Shown piece by piece: positions 29,211-42,478 of a stretch of DNA of 64,000 bases; the first letter of the stretch is position 1; each line of letters starts with the position of its first letter. The stretch is from Antennarius striatus (Eukaryota; Chordata; Actinopteri; Lophiiformes; Antennariidae): contig NC_090785.1 in NCBI RefSeq assembly GCF_040054535.1, positions 7,816,501 through 7,880,500 of the forward strand, in the 5' to 3' direction. Below the pieces are notes generated by a model. The model had not been told where the DNA came from. It did no database searches and worked only from the letters and a program-made list of their open reading frames with translations. A program made the translations under genes and the position numbers.

Positions 29211-30636
29211 AAAACATTCTGGAATTTTTAAAAATAAGTTTAATGGATGGATATAATTCCATTATATGTTTTTCGTGGCTTCAGTTGTCGTAAAATACTG
29301 CTTTATTTGACGTTGTGACATCACACACCGCAATCCACTTTATCAATTAGACATTGACTACCACAGGGAAATCTCTTCGCTGATTGGCGCTCGCAGTCAA
29401 AGCTTTCAGAAACATCTTTATTAGAAAAATAATAGGACAACAGTATTTTTTTTATTCAACTTCTAATATATAAATCTTACTCTAGTATGAATGGGATTTT
29501 GGCGATAAACCAGCGAACTAAAGGCATTTTGTATTTATTTCTATTGATCTAAGAGAATCAATAGAGAGTTGCAGGACGTTATTTTATTATGGACATGCAC
29601 TTCCACTTCCTGTTCAGGAAAGCGGGGGAAGACTGGCCTTTGAGTTTGGGTCAAAGAATACATAAATGAAATTATCCTCTTTGCATTGTTTGTTCTTGTT
29701 TTAACATCCATAAATGTTCTAAACTAAACTCTGATATGTTTTATATTGCACCAATATGATTAATTATGTCTGAATTACTGTACAGGGTTTTGATGTTGTC
29801 TAGTTTAGAAACTGTTTGCCTTGTCCTCATGTTGTCATCTGTCCCCTTGCGGGGGCTGACCACAGATGATCCCACTCTGTCTGTGGCTGGACCACTTGGC
29901 TCATTCACAAAGGCTTCCTGGGCCAACCAGAGGTAATGACACCCTGCTCATCAGAGATGCTCTGTCTGCTTGTTGGGGGTTGAGAGGGATGCATCTGAGT
30001 GTGTGTGATTAGGGGCACACTCAGATGAGGCTTTCACCTCTGAAATCTCAGAGCTATTTGCTTTCTGTCACAGTTCACATTAGTTATTCCAGGGCAGTAT
30101 TTAAAGCTCAAATGTTTTTTGTTTTTTTTGTTTAAAAAAAAGCATATCTTTTGCTTCCAGGAGCAATGAATAACACACTTTTAAAATGCTTTGATCAGTC
30201 ATATGTGTGTGTTTTGTAATATATACAAGATACTGTGATGTCTTGCTTTAGAGATAAGCAGGGTGACTCATCCTGTATCTTATCAATTAATGCTTCAGCA
30301 ATCAAACAGGGCACCACTAAGAAACTGTTGCCTCTCTGTCTCCTCTGTCTCTCTGTTGCTCTTACCCACCAGTATTTCTATAGAATACACATAACATACT
30401 CCCTTCTTCCTTCATGCATGCCCCCCCTCCCGATTGAATACTTCCTCCATGCAGCAGAGCAGTGCGGGAGCAGCCTACATGCCTTTGTGTCTGTGGGCAC
30501 ATAGCAGTAGGTGTAAGCTGGTTGAGGCATTGTCATTCTCCAGATGTCATGCGCAAGTCAAATCTTGATCTGCTACTTTGAAGTGCATTGCTGGAGGACT
30601 CTAGGGAGAGTTGTCCATGTCCCAGAGGCTGCAGGA

Positions 30637-30654
30637 GGCAGCAGAGGGCGCCTG
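30637..30654 (+). promoter_or_regulatory. CTCF-like motif in the gene-free interval
   Basis: GGCAGCAGAGGGCGCCTG matches the CTCF core (CAGRGGGCGC with the preceding CAG) closely on the + strand. It sits between divergent slc25a43 and lnx2b. By-eye match only. Confidence 0.4.
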
Positions 30655-33600
30655 ATACCAGGGAGGCTATCCATGATCCTGAGTCTCTGTCATCCTCACA
30701 GACTGGTGCAATAAAATTCTCACCTCGTTATCTGAGACAGTCACATCACAGGTTTGTGCTGGCAGGGGAAGGGAAAGGAGAAAAGAGATGTGGGGGTGGG
30801 GACCAGGGTGGGTGACACCAAAGTCAGTCTGCATGTGAGTGTGTGCTTTATTAGACTGGGGGCTGCTGTGGGTGGGTGGGTGGGTGGTGGGGGGTGACAA
30901 AATGAGGCATAAGTACAATTCACTGTGATACTACATTGACACCTCTAGGAGCATGGCTCAGGCCAAACTGCTGCGCTCTGTGGCTCACTTAACAAGTATG
31001 AGAGACTTGTTATGCATAGGAGACTAGCTTTGAATTAATGGATTCTTTGATGGGCTGTGAAACTGTGAAAGCTTGTCAGGTGTTGTTAGGAATATTTAAT
31101 ACAGTGTTGCACCTAATTACTGGCAAGAGTCTGTATTACAAAAAACCCTGAAAGCACTGTTATTCCAGCCCTGCAGGCAAACAAATGAGCCTGTTGTGAA
31201 TTAAGTGTTAAAATCTGCAGTCAACTTGAAGCATTGGGAAGAAACTGTGTGTGAAGGAGCACCCAAAATGAATTGTCCATTTGCACATGATGTGGTCATC
31301 ATGCAGGGATGACCACACACAAAAAAAACCTGTATGACTGTGTTAGTAAATTAATTACTTTGGAATATATGCAAAGATATCATATGTTTTCATGTTCCTG
31401 GTAAAAACTTAACAAGGAACGATGGATTACTTATTTAGTCAGGATGTAGATGACCAGGAGGCCCATTGTCTTACAGGATGCAGAGGAGAACTTCTGGCAG
31501 CTGTTACCCCCTTATCTTCCCATGTACAGCCAATAAATCAATATCAAATCTAAGGAACAGGAAGCCAGATGGCCTTTCCACAGTCCACAAGGGCCAGGGT
31601 GCTCTCAGGGCCTCCTCGGCTACTGTACCACCGGTGCATGCTGCAGTCCTTTGAAGACATACACATTCAACAAGCTGCTCAATGAATGACTAAAGGGAAC
31701 AAATAAGCTGTTACGACTCTTCTTAAAAGAGTGTTTGTGTTTCCATCCACATCAAAGGCCCCGGTCTGTTTGATATGCAGCCCCCACACCTTAATCCGAG
31801 CCATGTACAGGTAGAGGGGAGGAGCAGTCCATTGAGAAGAGAGAGGGTCATGTGGTCACCTCTCTCAGCCCTGGCTTGAGGGTAGCTGACCCAGACGAAG
31901 GGTCTGGCGATGACTCCTGTTCCCCAGGGAGCTGTTGCACCTTATACCCATCACCAGACATTATTTATTTGGTGGCCTATTGATTAGGTCCTTTTTTTGT
32001 TTTCACAGGAATTTGGAGCAATAATTATAAAACAGCAAACATTTTGCTTCTCAAGATTAAATTCAAGCACTATTAACAAAGGTGAAGATTGTGTGGTCAC
32101 TGATGGCCTGTAAGGCCAGTGAGGTTAGTTACCTAAATACACCCCGCCAGACCCTACTTGATTTCTGTGTAAACCAGGGGTCAGGTTAAACAGTAGTTTG
32201 ATTGAATGGCTGTTCACAGGCCAGTGTGAAATACCAACTCTATTGCAATGTGTGACTGGGAAGAAGGGGGTTTCTCTGGCCTTTGTGTGGCCTGTGGTCT
32301 AAAGAGCACGGACCCCATTGTTAGAGGCTGACCAGCCAGCCCCTCAGACTCTCCTTTGCCCTGCTTTGTCTCGAGCAGCGTGACCATTTCCTTCATCCAG
32401 GTCAGGGCAGGGTCATGACTTTGGACACCAGTCTCCCCTGTCTGTCTGCTCGGCCACTATATTCATAAATGTGTGCAACTCTGAGACAGACATGGCCTCG
32501 CTGTTGGTGCGGATTAATCAGATAGATACGGAGCAGATTTCTTTCTTTTTTTTAACTATGAGTAAGTCAGCAACAATATCAAGCGTAATGCAAGCCTGAG
32601 AATACTGCCGATCATTAAAATCAACTGTGACACAGTTCTTTTTTATCTACAAATTTATTATCTAAATCGTTTGCATGGCGAGATATTTTACTTTGACCAT
32701 GTGTGAGACTAGTAAACACAGAATTACAGACATGGCACTGAGAATTCTTCTTTGCTGTCCAGAAGTGTTCTTGGGTAGGCAACTGTGGCAGTTTACTAGA
32801 CAGGAGAGGACCCCCCTACTGTCCTGAGGCTGGACCTACCTTATCATGGCTTGGTCATCATGATGATAAGAAGAGGAAAGGCCAAAGGGCCACAAGGAAC
32901 TGTGTACATGGTCCAGGTCAACATTGTGAGGAGGGTGGACTCAAAGGGAGGGAAGGCGGACAAGAATATTATCTGATAAGAATCACCAAGGTCTTTTGAT
33001 CTCAGGGGAGCTGATCCTGGGCTACAGGGTGTCATGCTGGGTGATGAGCAGAATAAAATGGCAGGTACAAACAAGCGAGGCCTTGAAGATCATCTGGTGC
33101 TAAGCATATTTACACAGTGAGGACTGGTAAGCCTTTTCAGTAGACACAAAAAGCACACAAGGTTCTTGTCCTCATGATTTCACACTACAGCAGCATTTTC
33201 ACATGCCTCGCAGTGATTATTATTAAGACAACACAAAGTCCTTATTTTTTTTCGTATCCTTATTTAACATTTTTATGATGCAGTAAATAAAACAATGCAT
33301 TTGAAATCTACAAGAGAGTGGGAACTAATTGAGAAGAATCTAGAACGACAGTGTCTGGTGGGTTCTGTCTCAAGAGTCACTGATTAAAGGCTGTCATGTG
33401 GAGGCCAGACAGGACCTGGGGCTGCAGTGCAAGCTGCGGCCCGAACCACATGCCTCGTTGTATCGCCCGGGGCGAGATGGATGTTGGATTTCTGCAGTGG
33501 CCAGAAGGGGGGTTAGTAAGGTTTGTAACAATTAAAACAAGAAGACACCCATGTGGTTATGTCTTTCTTTATGGGACAAGGTGACAGGGATGTGAAATTT

Positions 33601-36600
33601 TGAGTTGATATTCTATTTATTTTTGTGCCCCTGACTACATCAATAAAAAGACCAAAACTAAGAAATGCTAAATACATGAAGATCACCTACACCTTCCTGC
33701 TGCAGTAAATACTTACCAGAGTACCAAATGTGGATCAAGCTGATGCAGAACCTAGTTAACAGTGCACTATGACTGGTTTGTGTAATGTTTTCTGTGAACT
33801 ACATTATGCTGCTGTTTGAGGAAGCTATCAAGTACATTTAAAAAAGGAAAGTTTGACTGGCTGTAGCCTCAGAGTCAGATTCTGGGAGAATTGAGATATT
33901 CCAATGCACAGTTCCAGCTTTTTATAGACACTGAGCTCTATTTATAGCATAGGCTTTTATTTTGGTATTGGGAGTCCAGCTCCTTAGTTAGACAAATTGC
34001 AATGTGACTGGAAAATACTTTGTGTTTGGTTCTAATGAAGCCAAGAAGAAAGAGCACAAGGTCTCATCACTCTGTTACATCCACTCTCCAGTTGACAGAA
34101 TTCAGATGTAAGGGGCCTTCATTATCAGTTCTCTCTGAAGGACATCAAAGTGGTGGAGTGAGAGTGCAGCTGCCCTGCCGGTGTGAGTTTCTCCTCTCTC
34201 ACTCCAGAGGAACTTGTTTGTGTTGAGGATGTTTACTGATCCCAGGAAAGACAAACAGTCTCTTTCTTGTTTGTAGGTAACATAGCTCAAACAGAAAGCA
34301 GTGGGCCACGTCTCTGTGTGCGTGAGAGCAAAGGCAGCGCTTCAGGATGTATTGTATTGTTAATGTGTTTGTTTATCTTTGTCCCCAGTTCTTTTACCCT
34401 CTCTTCCACGTTTCCCACCCGGAGTGGACCAAATTCAACACTGAACAAAACCCTTGGCATAAAAGTGACGCTGCAGAGATGCACAGATGTCCACAAAGTA
34501 GTTTACATGCACGCAATCCAATCCTAAGGATTTCAGATGATATTCTGACATGTGATAGCATTGATGCAGTTTAATAATGATCTGATTCACAACTCTGTCA
34601 AGTGAAACCAACTAGCAACAAATAACCAATAAAATCTACAGTATATGTCCAAGTGATCGATTTCACCCAACTCTTTGGTGATACCTCTTCTGAACACATG
34701 GGGCCACTCTTTCTCACTTAATCCGATTAACCCTGGGGGAAGTCACTCAATCCACATTAAACACATACCATCAATCTGTCAAACTGTTGCAAGTAATGTG
34801 TTTGGATTTATGTTAACTCTGACAGACAAAAGTGTCTCCATGTCACATAAGCACTTGATGTGTTTTGTTAGTATTTAAAATTTAAAGTTCTCCGGATGCC
34901 TTTGTGCTATATTGATATATTTTCTTGACTCAGCATACAAGGGAAATTTGTCTTGTTTTTTTAAAGTAAAACTGACTATTTTAGTTGTAATCCATTACAA
35001 AAAGAACATTTAAAAAATATCATCTGCCAATGAATAAGACAATGGGTTGAAATGTGAGAAAATCATTGTTTGGGGACTGCAGCTGTTCCTAATGGGTTCT
35101 GAAGGGGGATAGGACCGGAAGCTTACCTTTGTGCCTCTGAGCAGGACATTAACCTTCTAAGAGCTGTGGGCACTTCACTCATTCCTGACATTGCTTTATA
35201 GACATTGTACATTTGTGAATATTGGACGTATGTTTGTGAAAATGGCTAAAATTTTAGATTCTATGAAGAAAAAGTAATTTCATGAATACATTAAATCATC
35301 ATCTTCATCTTTTCTTTCTAGAATGACAAGAATTCCCATTTATCCCTCAATTTAATAAATGCTAATCAGACCTTGCTTAACTTAATATCTTAAAAATATA
35401 CATCAATTGACATCTGTATTGTCACCGTGGAGTGCCTCATTCTGTGAGCTCGTACTAACAAATGTCACTTTGTATTGAGATTTCCTTCCACGGCTATAAA
35501 TCCTGGGGGAAACAGGCTTTCACAGAGATGTTTTATGGCACAGAGACTTCCCTTCAGTCCTGCAGGGGGTATGGTGCTTAACACCGTGTCTTCGTGTGTC
35601 ACAGTCCTTTTAACTCGTACAATTCTAAAAAGCTGGATTCATCTGTTCATCGTCATCCAGGTGTTTAGGTACAAACAGAAAACAGTGATGGAAGAGTGTA
35701 CTCTAGCTTGTATTAAAATTATTGCTCAAGTAAATACTGGCATCCGCATCAAAACATATTTTAAAGATGAATTTTTTTAAAAAGTACTCATGATGCAGAC
35801 TAGCATATTTCTAACATCATGTTGTGTAGCTAATTTAATAATTGTTGTGATTATTTAAACCACATAGTAAAAGTAAAAACCACATCGTAAAAATGTAATG
35901 ATCTGATGAATATATTTACTTCCAGAATGTAGCGGAGTAGAATTATCTACATTAAACTGAAATAATCACATTAAGAACCACAAGTTCAACAAAACTTGTG
36001 TCAAAGTGCAGGAACTGATACTATTAATTATATTCCACCATGGCTTCAGTCACTGAGATGTAATGAAAAAGTATCACTCACTAAGTCTGTCTTGTGCAGA
36101 CTTATCCTAAAGGCATTGGGTGCTCGCCTTGTTGGTGCTGCAGAGTTCAGCGCACACACCCAGAATGGAGTTGTTTTTAACCAACTGTTGGGCGTTGTGG
36201 GTTTTCATGATAAAGAGTCTAATATTTTTGTTTATCAGCTTGGCATGTGGAGCTGCATTGCTTCCCAAGGGTCAGATGGGTTGCATCATATATCAGGAAA
36301 TCTGTTTGCAATGTAGAACTATGTTAAGGTAATCAAAATGACAAAATGACAAATATGGAATCAAGCACTCATTATCTATCTAATTCAAGCCAAACTGTCT
36401 CAGTTGAGTTGAGCTTGGGTTATCATTGAGGGCCAGGTCAGCTGATGCAGCACTCCTTCATCCTCCTTCCAGGTAAAATAGCTCTTATACAGCCTGGAGG
36501 TGTGTTTTTGTTCATTGTTCTGTTGAGGAACATGTGACGGTCCTACTCAGAACAAACCTGATGGGAATGCTCTCATCCAAATTAAGTTTGCTTTCAGATT

Positions 36601-37149
36601 TGAATAAACTGCCAACAGCGTCACAAGCAAAGCACACCATTAACCCTCCTCTTCTATGCTTCAGGTGGAAACCATATTTAGAGATACGTCCGTTCCACTT
36701 GTCTGTATCTAACAAAGACATAGCAGTCGGAAAACCTCAAATGAAGCCCCATCAGACCACAGTATAGACTTCTACTCAATTGCCTGCTTCCCTCAGCAAG
36801 TCTCTCCCTCAGGACCGGCTTCTCTTCAGCTGCTCCTTTTGAAGGCCTGATTCACACACACGCCTCTGAACAGGCTGAACAGTGTTGAGATGTCTGCTCC
36901 TTGAACTCTATGAAGCATTCATGTGGGCTCTAATACAAGGTGTTGTTATTTGGTGATGTCTGAGGCAGGATTCTCGGATCAATTTGTCCTTTGCAGCAGT
37001 GTCAAGTCTGAGTTGTCTTTTTCTGAAACAGCCGTCATGAGTGAGTTTTAGTTATAAAGAATGAAAATAAAGACAAAGCAGTTTGTCATATTAGCTGACC
37101 TTTATATCTTAAAGTAATAATGGACTGTGGTTATTAGTCTTTACCTATT

Positions 37150-37300
37150 TTAGTAGAGTATAACTTTATTGATCCGTTAAGGAGGTTCCGTCAGGGAAAT
37201 TAACATCTCCGTCACACACAGCACAGTGAGTACACAAAACACAGAAAAAGCACACAGAAAGCACCAGCACATAGAAAGTACTGTAGTACCAACATCATCA
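37150..37300 (-). mobile_element. LINE 3' tail, antisense
   Basis: TATAACTTTATTGATCCGTT followed by GGAGGTTCCGTCAGGGAAAT is the reverse complement of the 3' end seen on many teleost LINE copies (AATTTCCC, GGATCAATAAAGT). A second copy of the same tail is at about 49188-49245. Only the 3' end is recognisable. Confidence 0.55.
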
Positions 37301-37854
37301 AATAGAAAGAGAAAGAGTAATAAATAACCCATCAAGAATATACAAACAGAAAATCATAAACAGGCATAAAAAAGTAGTAGTTAGTGACACGAGGAAATGG
37401 ATTACTACATTTATTATTTGAACTATTATTTTCTTTTAATCAAATCATAAACACAACACACCAATGGTTTCAAATGTATTAAGAAGGCAGAGAATTCCAC
37501 TTATTAACTTTTGTGAATTTAACTTTCATAAGCAGGCAGATGTTTTCTTCTTACCTCGTCCTCTAACCGTGTGGACATCCGTTAAAAGGCTGTATTTTGT
37601 TAACTGTCTTTATGTAATACATTAGTGTAAAACCTATCCATAGGTCCCCTGCCCCAAGAAATCCAGTGGTTTCTATATTATAGGGTTGCAGCAGGGTATT
37701 GATAACATGGTTATCTGTAAATATTATGTTATCAATATAGGAGAAAATCAGAGTGATCCTGTGCATCCTTTTTTTTTTAGTAATAAGTTAATAACACAAC
37801 AACTGCGAACTAGAACTAATGCAGTCACAAACTGCAACATCCAGCAACACCCCT

Positions 37855-38225
37855 GTATTCAAAATTTTACCCTGACCTACTTGCATAGGTCAAAGATCAA
37901 AGCTAGTGCTCTGACCTACTTTCATGGATCAAAGCACTTGATCTATGGTCTCACACACATTGGCCTTCTCCCGCGTCTTTTTGTCCGGTTCCTGAGTGTA
38001 CAAAAATTTAAATTTGACCTTGGCCTAGTTTTCTCAAGGTCAAGGTCATCATTTCATTTTCATCCCCTTTGCCGCCTGAGTAATGTGCTTTTTGTGTCAT
38101 CTTTCTATCTGCAACGGTTGTGAAGATATTTGGTGGACTAACGGATGGACAGACGGACGGACGGACAGTCACATGAACACTGACTATTACAATACATCAC
38201 CGCTTTGAAGCGGGATGTAATGATG
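37855..38225. mobile_element. Dispersed repeat ending in a hairpin
   Basis: The block has GGTCAAAGATCAAAG repeats, a (GGAC)n stretch at about 38147-38166, and ends in an imperfect hairpin with arms ACATCACCGCTT and AAGCGGGATGT at 38194-38218. I recognise this ending (CACCGC..GAAGCGGGATGTAAT) as a common fish repeat. A hairpin near one end is reminiscent of Helitrons but I cannot assign the class. Confidence 0.4.
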
Positions 38226-38235
38226 ATGAGCATAA

Positions 38236-38400
38236 TTGAGTGTAATTGTTGTGAATGGCCCTGTGATGTGCTGGCATCTTTTCCGGGGTGTACCCCACCT
38301 CTGGCCAGTTGCAAGCTGGGATAAGCTCCAGCAGACCCCTGACCCACAAGGTGGAAAAGCAACTGAACACAGGATGATTACTGTCATCTCCTCTAAAGAA
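38236..38400 (+). mobile_element. Old LINE-type 3' fragment
   Basis: GGGGTGTACCCCACCTCTGG and AGCTGGGATAAGCTCCAGCA (allowing one or two changes) form a very common teleost repeat motif that marks 3' parts of retroelements and is usually followed by GGATGG repeats. ATGGATGGATGG is indeed present at about 38555. Degenerate and non-coding. Confidence 0.5.
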
Positions 38401-38589
38401 AATGGATCGATAGGACTTCTGTCAAGGCATACATGATGATTGAGAACTGTTCCTGGTGACAACACTAGAGCGACTTTGGCAAATTTAAAACTTTTGTTAT
38501 CCATTTTTCGATTGGTGTAGTGTTGATATCAGTGTATCAGTTTTAAAATGTATAAATGGATGGATGGTGGGTGGGTGGGTGAGTAGGTT

Positions 38590-38591
38590 GG

Positions 38592-38673
<82 letters not shown>
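38590..38673. repeat. GATA microsatellite
   Basis: About 20 uninterrupted TAGA/GATA units lie some 250-300 bases upstream of the proposed lnx2b first exon, preceded by a (GGGT)n stretch. Confidence 0.95.
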
Positions 38674-38879
38674 TTTCAAATTAATTACATACTTCTAATT
38701 TAAACTTACATATTTTAATGGGTAGGCACACATGGTTTAAGTGCCCATTTCATATTTCTTACACAAGGTAAAATTAGTTGTTTTATTGCGGTCAGTTAAG
38801 AATAACTTCAAAGGTCACTGCTTTATTAATCGATAAGCTGTAATAACGCCTGTATTTGCGTCACCATTTTATTGATTAA

Positions 38880-39238
38880 TACCTGACGCACACTGGTAAG
38901 AGCGCAGACGCAACCCGCCGATGCGCGCACACCTGGACGGACTTCTTCCTGGGTTGATCGTCTCCTGGCGGATTAATACTGTTTGCTCGAAACTGGGGGA
39001 TTCGCCTCCCTCCGCCGGTCGGTTCTACTTCACCTGGGACGAGCGGCAGAGGGAAATTCAGCGACAACAACGACAGTAATGCGGCGAAAATGTGAGAAAA
39101 ACCTCCCCCTCCCACCTCTGCGGTGTAGACGCTGTCTATTGTGTGGGCTGTTTTTAAATCGTTACTAGTCTGATAACTCTTTTTTTTTTTTTCGTCTTTG
39201 TTTTCGCTGGCTGCTTCCTGAACGTAACCTCCACACAG
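38880..39238 (+). promoter_or_regulatory. lnx2b: lnx2b promoter and non-coding first exon
   Basis: A CpG-rich block ends at CCACACAG, followed by a consensus donor GTAAGA at 39239. This is the best candidate for the 5' untranslated exon of the lnx2b gene, which would splice to the acceptor at 43671-43672 across a 4.4 kb intron. The transcription start cannot be fixed. A second CpG-rich stretch at about 39415-39600 lies in the first intron and could be part of the same island. Confidence 0.4.
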
Positions 39239-39301
39239 GTAAGACGAGTTTCGGTCTCGGCTCGATCTAAATTCTCACCGTGTGTTCCATCCGACGCAGC
39301 T

Positions 39302-39332
<31 letters not shown>
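39302..39332. repeat. Poly-A run
   Basis: An uninterrupted stretch of about 30 A residues in lnx2b intron 1, with no recognisable retroelement body attached on either side. Confidence 0.9.
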
Positions 39333-39334
<2 letters not shown>

Positions 39335-41666
39335 ACATAAAAAGCTCGTTGTGTACTTTTTTACTGGCGCACACGAAGTGTTGGGTGTTTTAAAAGCAAC
39401 AATTCAGTCGGAAAAATGAGTTTCCGACCTCAAGGTGTGCGACATTAGCAGCCAGCGCGTCCTCCGCAGGTCGACCGCTGAAGGTGAAGCCGCGTCGGCG
39501 GAGTCCGCGGCTTCTGTCCGGTGGAGGGAAGTTTTCTAAGCCCCGGTGTGGATCCAGCGGGTCGGCTCGTTGTAGGGATGAGGACAAACCAACAGCCATG
39601 ACAAGAGGGGGCAGACAGTTATTTATTGTCCCACATCAGGCAGGTATAGGGGTGGAGACTCGTTAGAAATAGTCTCCTTAGGTGTTGTCATCGTGTTTGT
39701 TTGTATACAAGGTAGGTAAATAAATAAGGCCAACGGTCTGATGTTGAGTTTAAGAGATCAAGTCTGATTCAGAAATGGATGTGGATTCTGGATTTTCAGT
39801 GCAAGACTGTTTTGTTTTTAACAATGATAAGCAGTACTAAATAACTCCCCTGAATCCAGATCTGGATAATAATCAGGATCAAAATACAGACCTTGGATAG
39901 CAGTATTTTCGAACTTAGGTGATATGAGTTCAAATCAGTATTCTTATTATTTAAAACTGTTTTTATCTTGATTCTGGTTAATGAATTATTGTAGTTTTTG
40001 TGCCCAAATGATGTTGTGTTCAGGTGAAAACTCTTGGTCGAGAGTTTTTTGGAGTAAATGATGTAAACAAAGGTTGAAAACGTTGATTTCTATACATTCT
40101 CTGATTTTATTTCCCAGTTCTAACAATATATTTTCACAGTAAAGATGTAGCGTGTTATTCAAGAGGGTTTGAGTCAGACATGGTACACGGGCCGAATTTG
40201 ATTGCAGGTATGAAGTTGTTGTTTTTTTCCAAAGACTTGGCTTCAGCCAGACCAATCTGACTTCATCTTGAGTCCTAAGTCAGGTGTTTGTGCCACGTCT
40301 GCAGGAGCTGACGCTACTAAATATGTTATTCCAAGATGAATAGTTGTGGAGGAAAATAATCCTATCGTAAAACTGAGGCAAAGTTTCATCATGTCTGTGA
40401 ACTCCAGATGCCAAACAGTCATTTCATTGTTTTTCTCATTGATTGAATCAGTGCTATATGTTTTATCAAAATGCACAGAGGGGTTTTATTCCTAGATTTC
40501 TGTGGTCTTCTACCAACTCATGCTGGTCACATCCCTCACTGAAGGTAGACGCTGGGAGCGTGGGATGCCCCGTGGATATCAGGTCGTCCTCCATGCACAC
40601 CACTCTACTTGATTATCATCTGAAAGTACCGACCAGTAAGAAGATGGAGGGGGAAAAACGAGAGCGATTGTTGTAGCGTCCCTCAGGTTGCCTGTAGTAT
40701 TCAAACTGGTAATCATGTCCTGCATGTACGGTAAATTTGACATGCAAATGTCGACTTTTGTCGTTAAAGACGGAGACCTTCAAAGTTTTAATTTGTTTAG
40801 ACAGTGCTCACGAAGGATACCGTTAGAATTGTTCACAGCAGCTTTTGTCACAAATAAAATGAGTTTAGAGAAGTTTTTGCATTTCACTAAATTAGGAATC
40901 ACGTTTGTCTTTAACAGGTAGATATTTTCTAGAATATTAATTGTTGCGAAACGTAAGAAGTTTAAGGCAGAGGTAGACGTGACACGTATTGTCTGGTGGA
41001 CTCTCACGGAGGTATTAATATTGCGTCACCTGTGTTCACCGCGGGTGTGGCGGCACACGTGACTCGTTCATATCAGCCATCAAAGCGAATGACTCGGCTC
41101 AGCATCGAAGAAATGCCACCGGTAATCCCCTGGAAAGCAGAGACACCGTGGGGCCAAAGGCTCAGACTGTCACATGATCACAAGACATTTGATTCGGATA
41201 AGGCGGTTCCCCCTGTCAAAAATGGTTCTATGGTTGTTTTAGTTGGTTCTAAACCAGAAAAAACACATTTCACCCCATCTATTATAAAACCGTTTTTAGT
41301 GTTAATTTCATGAAGTGTTATGAGGGAAATCAAATCTGCGACTTTTCGCTACCTACTATTGCTTTTTCTGAATAAAGAAATCCGACCATGGTGACCTCAG
41401 ATAGTGTCCTATGTACACTGTTAGTCCTTTAGGCAGAAGTGCGTAAAAATAATACTGTCATAGAGCAGTTTTCTCTGATAGATTAACTGATCGTTGTTGG
41501 GTTTTTGAATTAATCTTTAGTGTTTTTCTATTAATTCTTTGACCTGTAGAACAACAACAGTGAAGAGTGTTCACCCCAACATATTCACTGTCCAAGGATG
41601 TAAAACAGCACAGCAGCAGAGTTTCCTGTCGAACCACTATCAATAATGAATCGACTTTAGTTCATC

Positions 41667-41676
41667 GACCGTCCAG

Positions 41677-41719
<43 letters not shown>

Positions 41720-41720
41720 C
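41667..41720. repeat. AATC microsatellite
   Basis: About 12 uninterrupted CAAT/AATC units in lnx2b intron 1. Confidence 0.95.
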
Positions 41721-42411
41721 TTGTTTCCATGCTGCACTTTTTGTACCTTGTATCTTTGCATTTGGACCAGTCTCAGTTTCATTTGGAGGACTTGGGAGTA
41801 AGACGAGTACCTGCTATTGATGTTTTATCGTATCTTAGGGGAACATAGAGATACAGGGCCTTTGGTGCAGAGCTGTTCACCTTCAGTCACGCTGGTGGTG
41901 GGGGGGGCGTGCTGCGACCTCGGTGAAATCCACGTGGTGATCTCTGCGGCTGGTTGTGACACACAGACATTGCTCACCACATTATCCAAAAAGCAAATAA
42001 TGCAGCTTGATAAAGTGTAAGTGAAGGTATTTGGATAATGGAACTAACTGTACCCTTGGCAAACAGATATCACAGTCTGTTGTGTTGTTGATCCGTTTCT
42101 TCACATTCTTACACTGGGTCATACCATTTTGGAGCACTGCCGGGTTTCGACTGCGCCTCCCTCGCTGCTCTACAGGATCCTTGACCCATATCCATTTCAG
42201 GACATTGAATCACTCATGAAGAGAAAGACAAGGAAGGCCGGTGTGCATGTATGTTGCACACACACACATTTGATATTAGTGTTGTGTGTTTGCAATCAGT
42301 CACACTTTGACTACTTCGCTAGAAAGTCGTGCAACATCAGCAATCTGAAGGCCCCTCAATTCCCCGGTGCTATCACAGCTTATGCACATTCATGCTCCTG
42401 TCCACAAATAT

Positions 42412-42476
<65 letters not shown>

Positions 42477-42478
42477 GA
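42412..42478. repeat. CA microsatellite
   Basis: CA units with interspersed CATA variants in the middle, in lnx2b intron 1. The rest of that intron (39239-43672) holds no recognised gene. Confidence 0.95.

Larger units (their letters stand above)
29215..37850. other. Gene-free interval between divergent slc25a43 and lnx2b
   Basis: No exon of a known family and no clear full-length transposon was seen in about 8.6 kb. The sequence is less A/T-rich and less repetitive than other intergenic parts of the window, which is why it may hold regulatory DNA. Items noted: a 12-base-pair hairpin at 29992-30027, a CTCF-like motif at 30637-30654, a GGGT run at about 30870-30893, CTATTTATAG at about 33940, and a - strand LINE tail at about 37155-37300. 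Confidence 0.5.
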
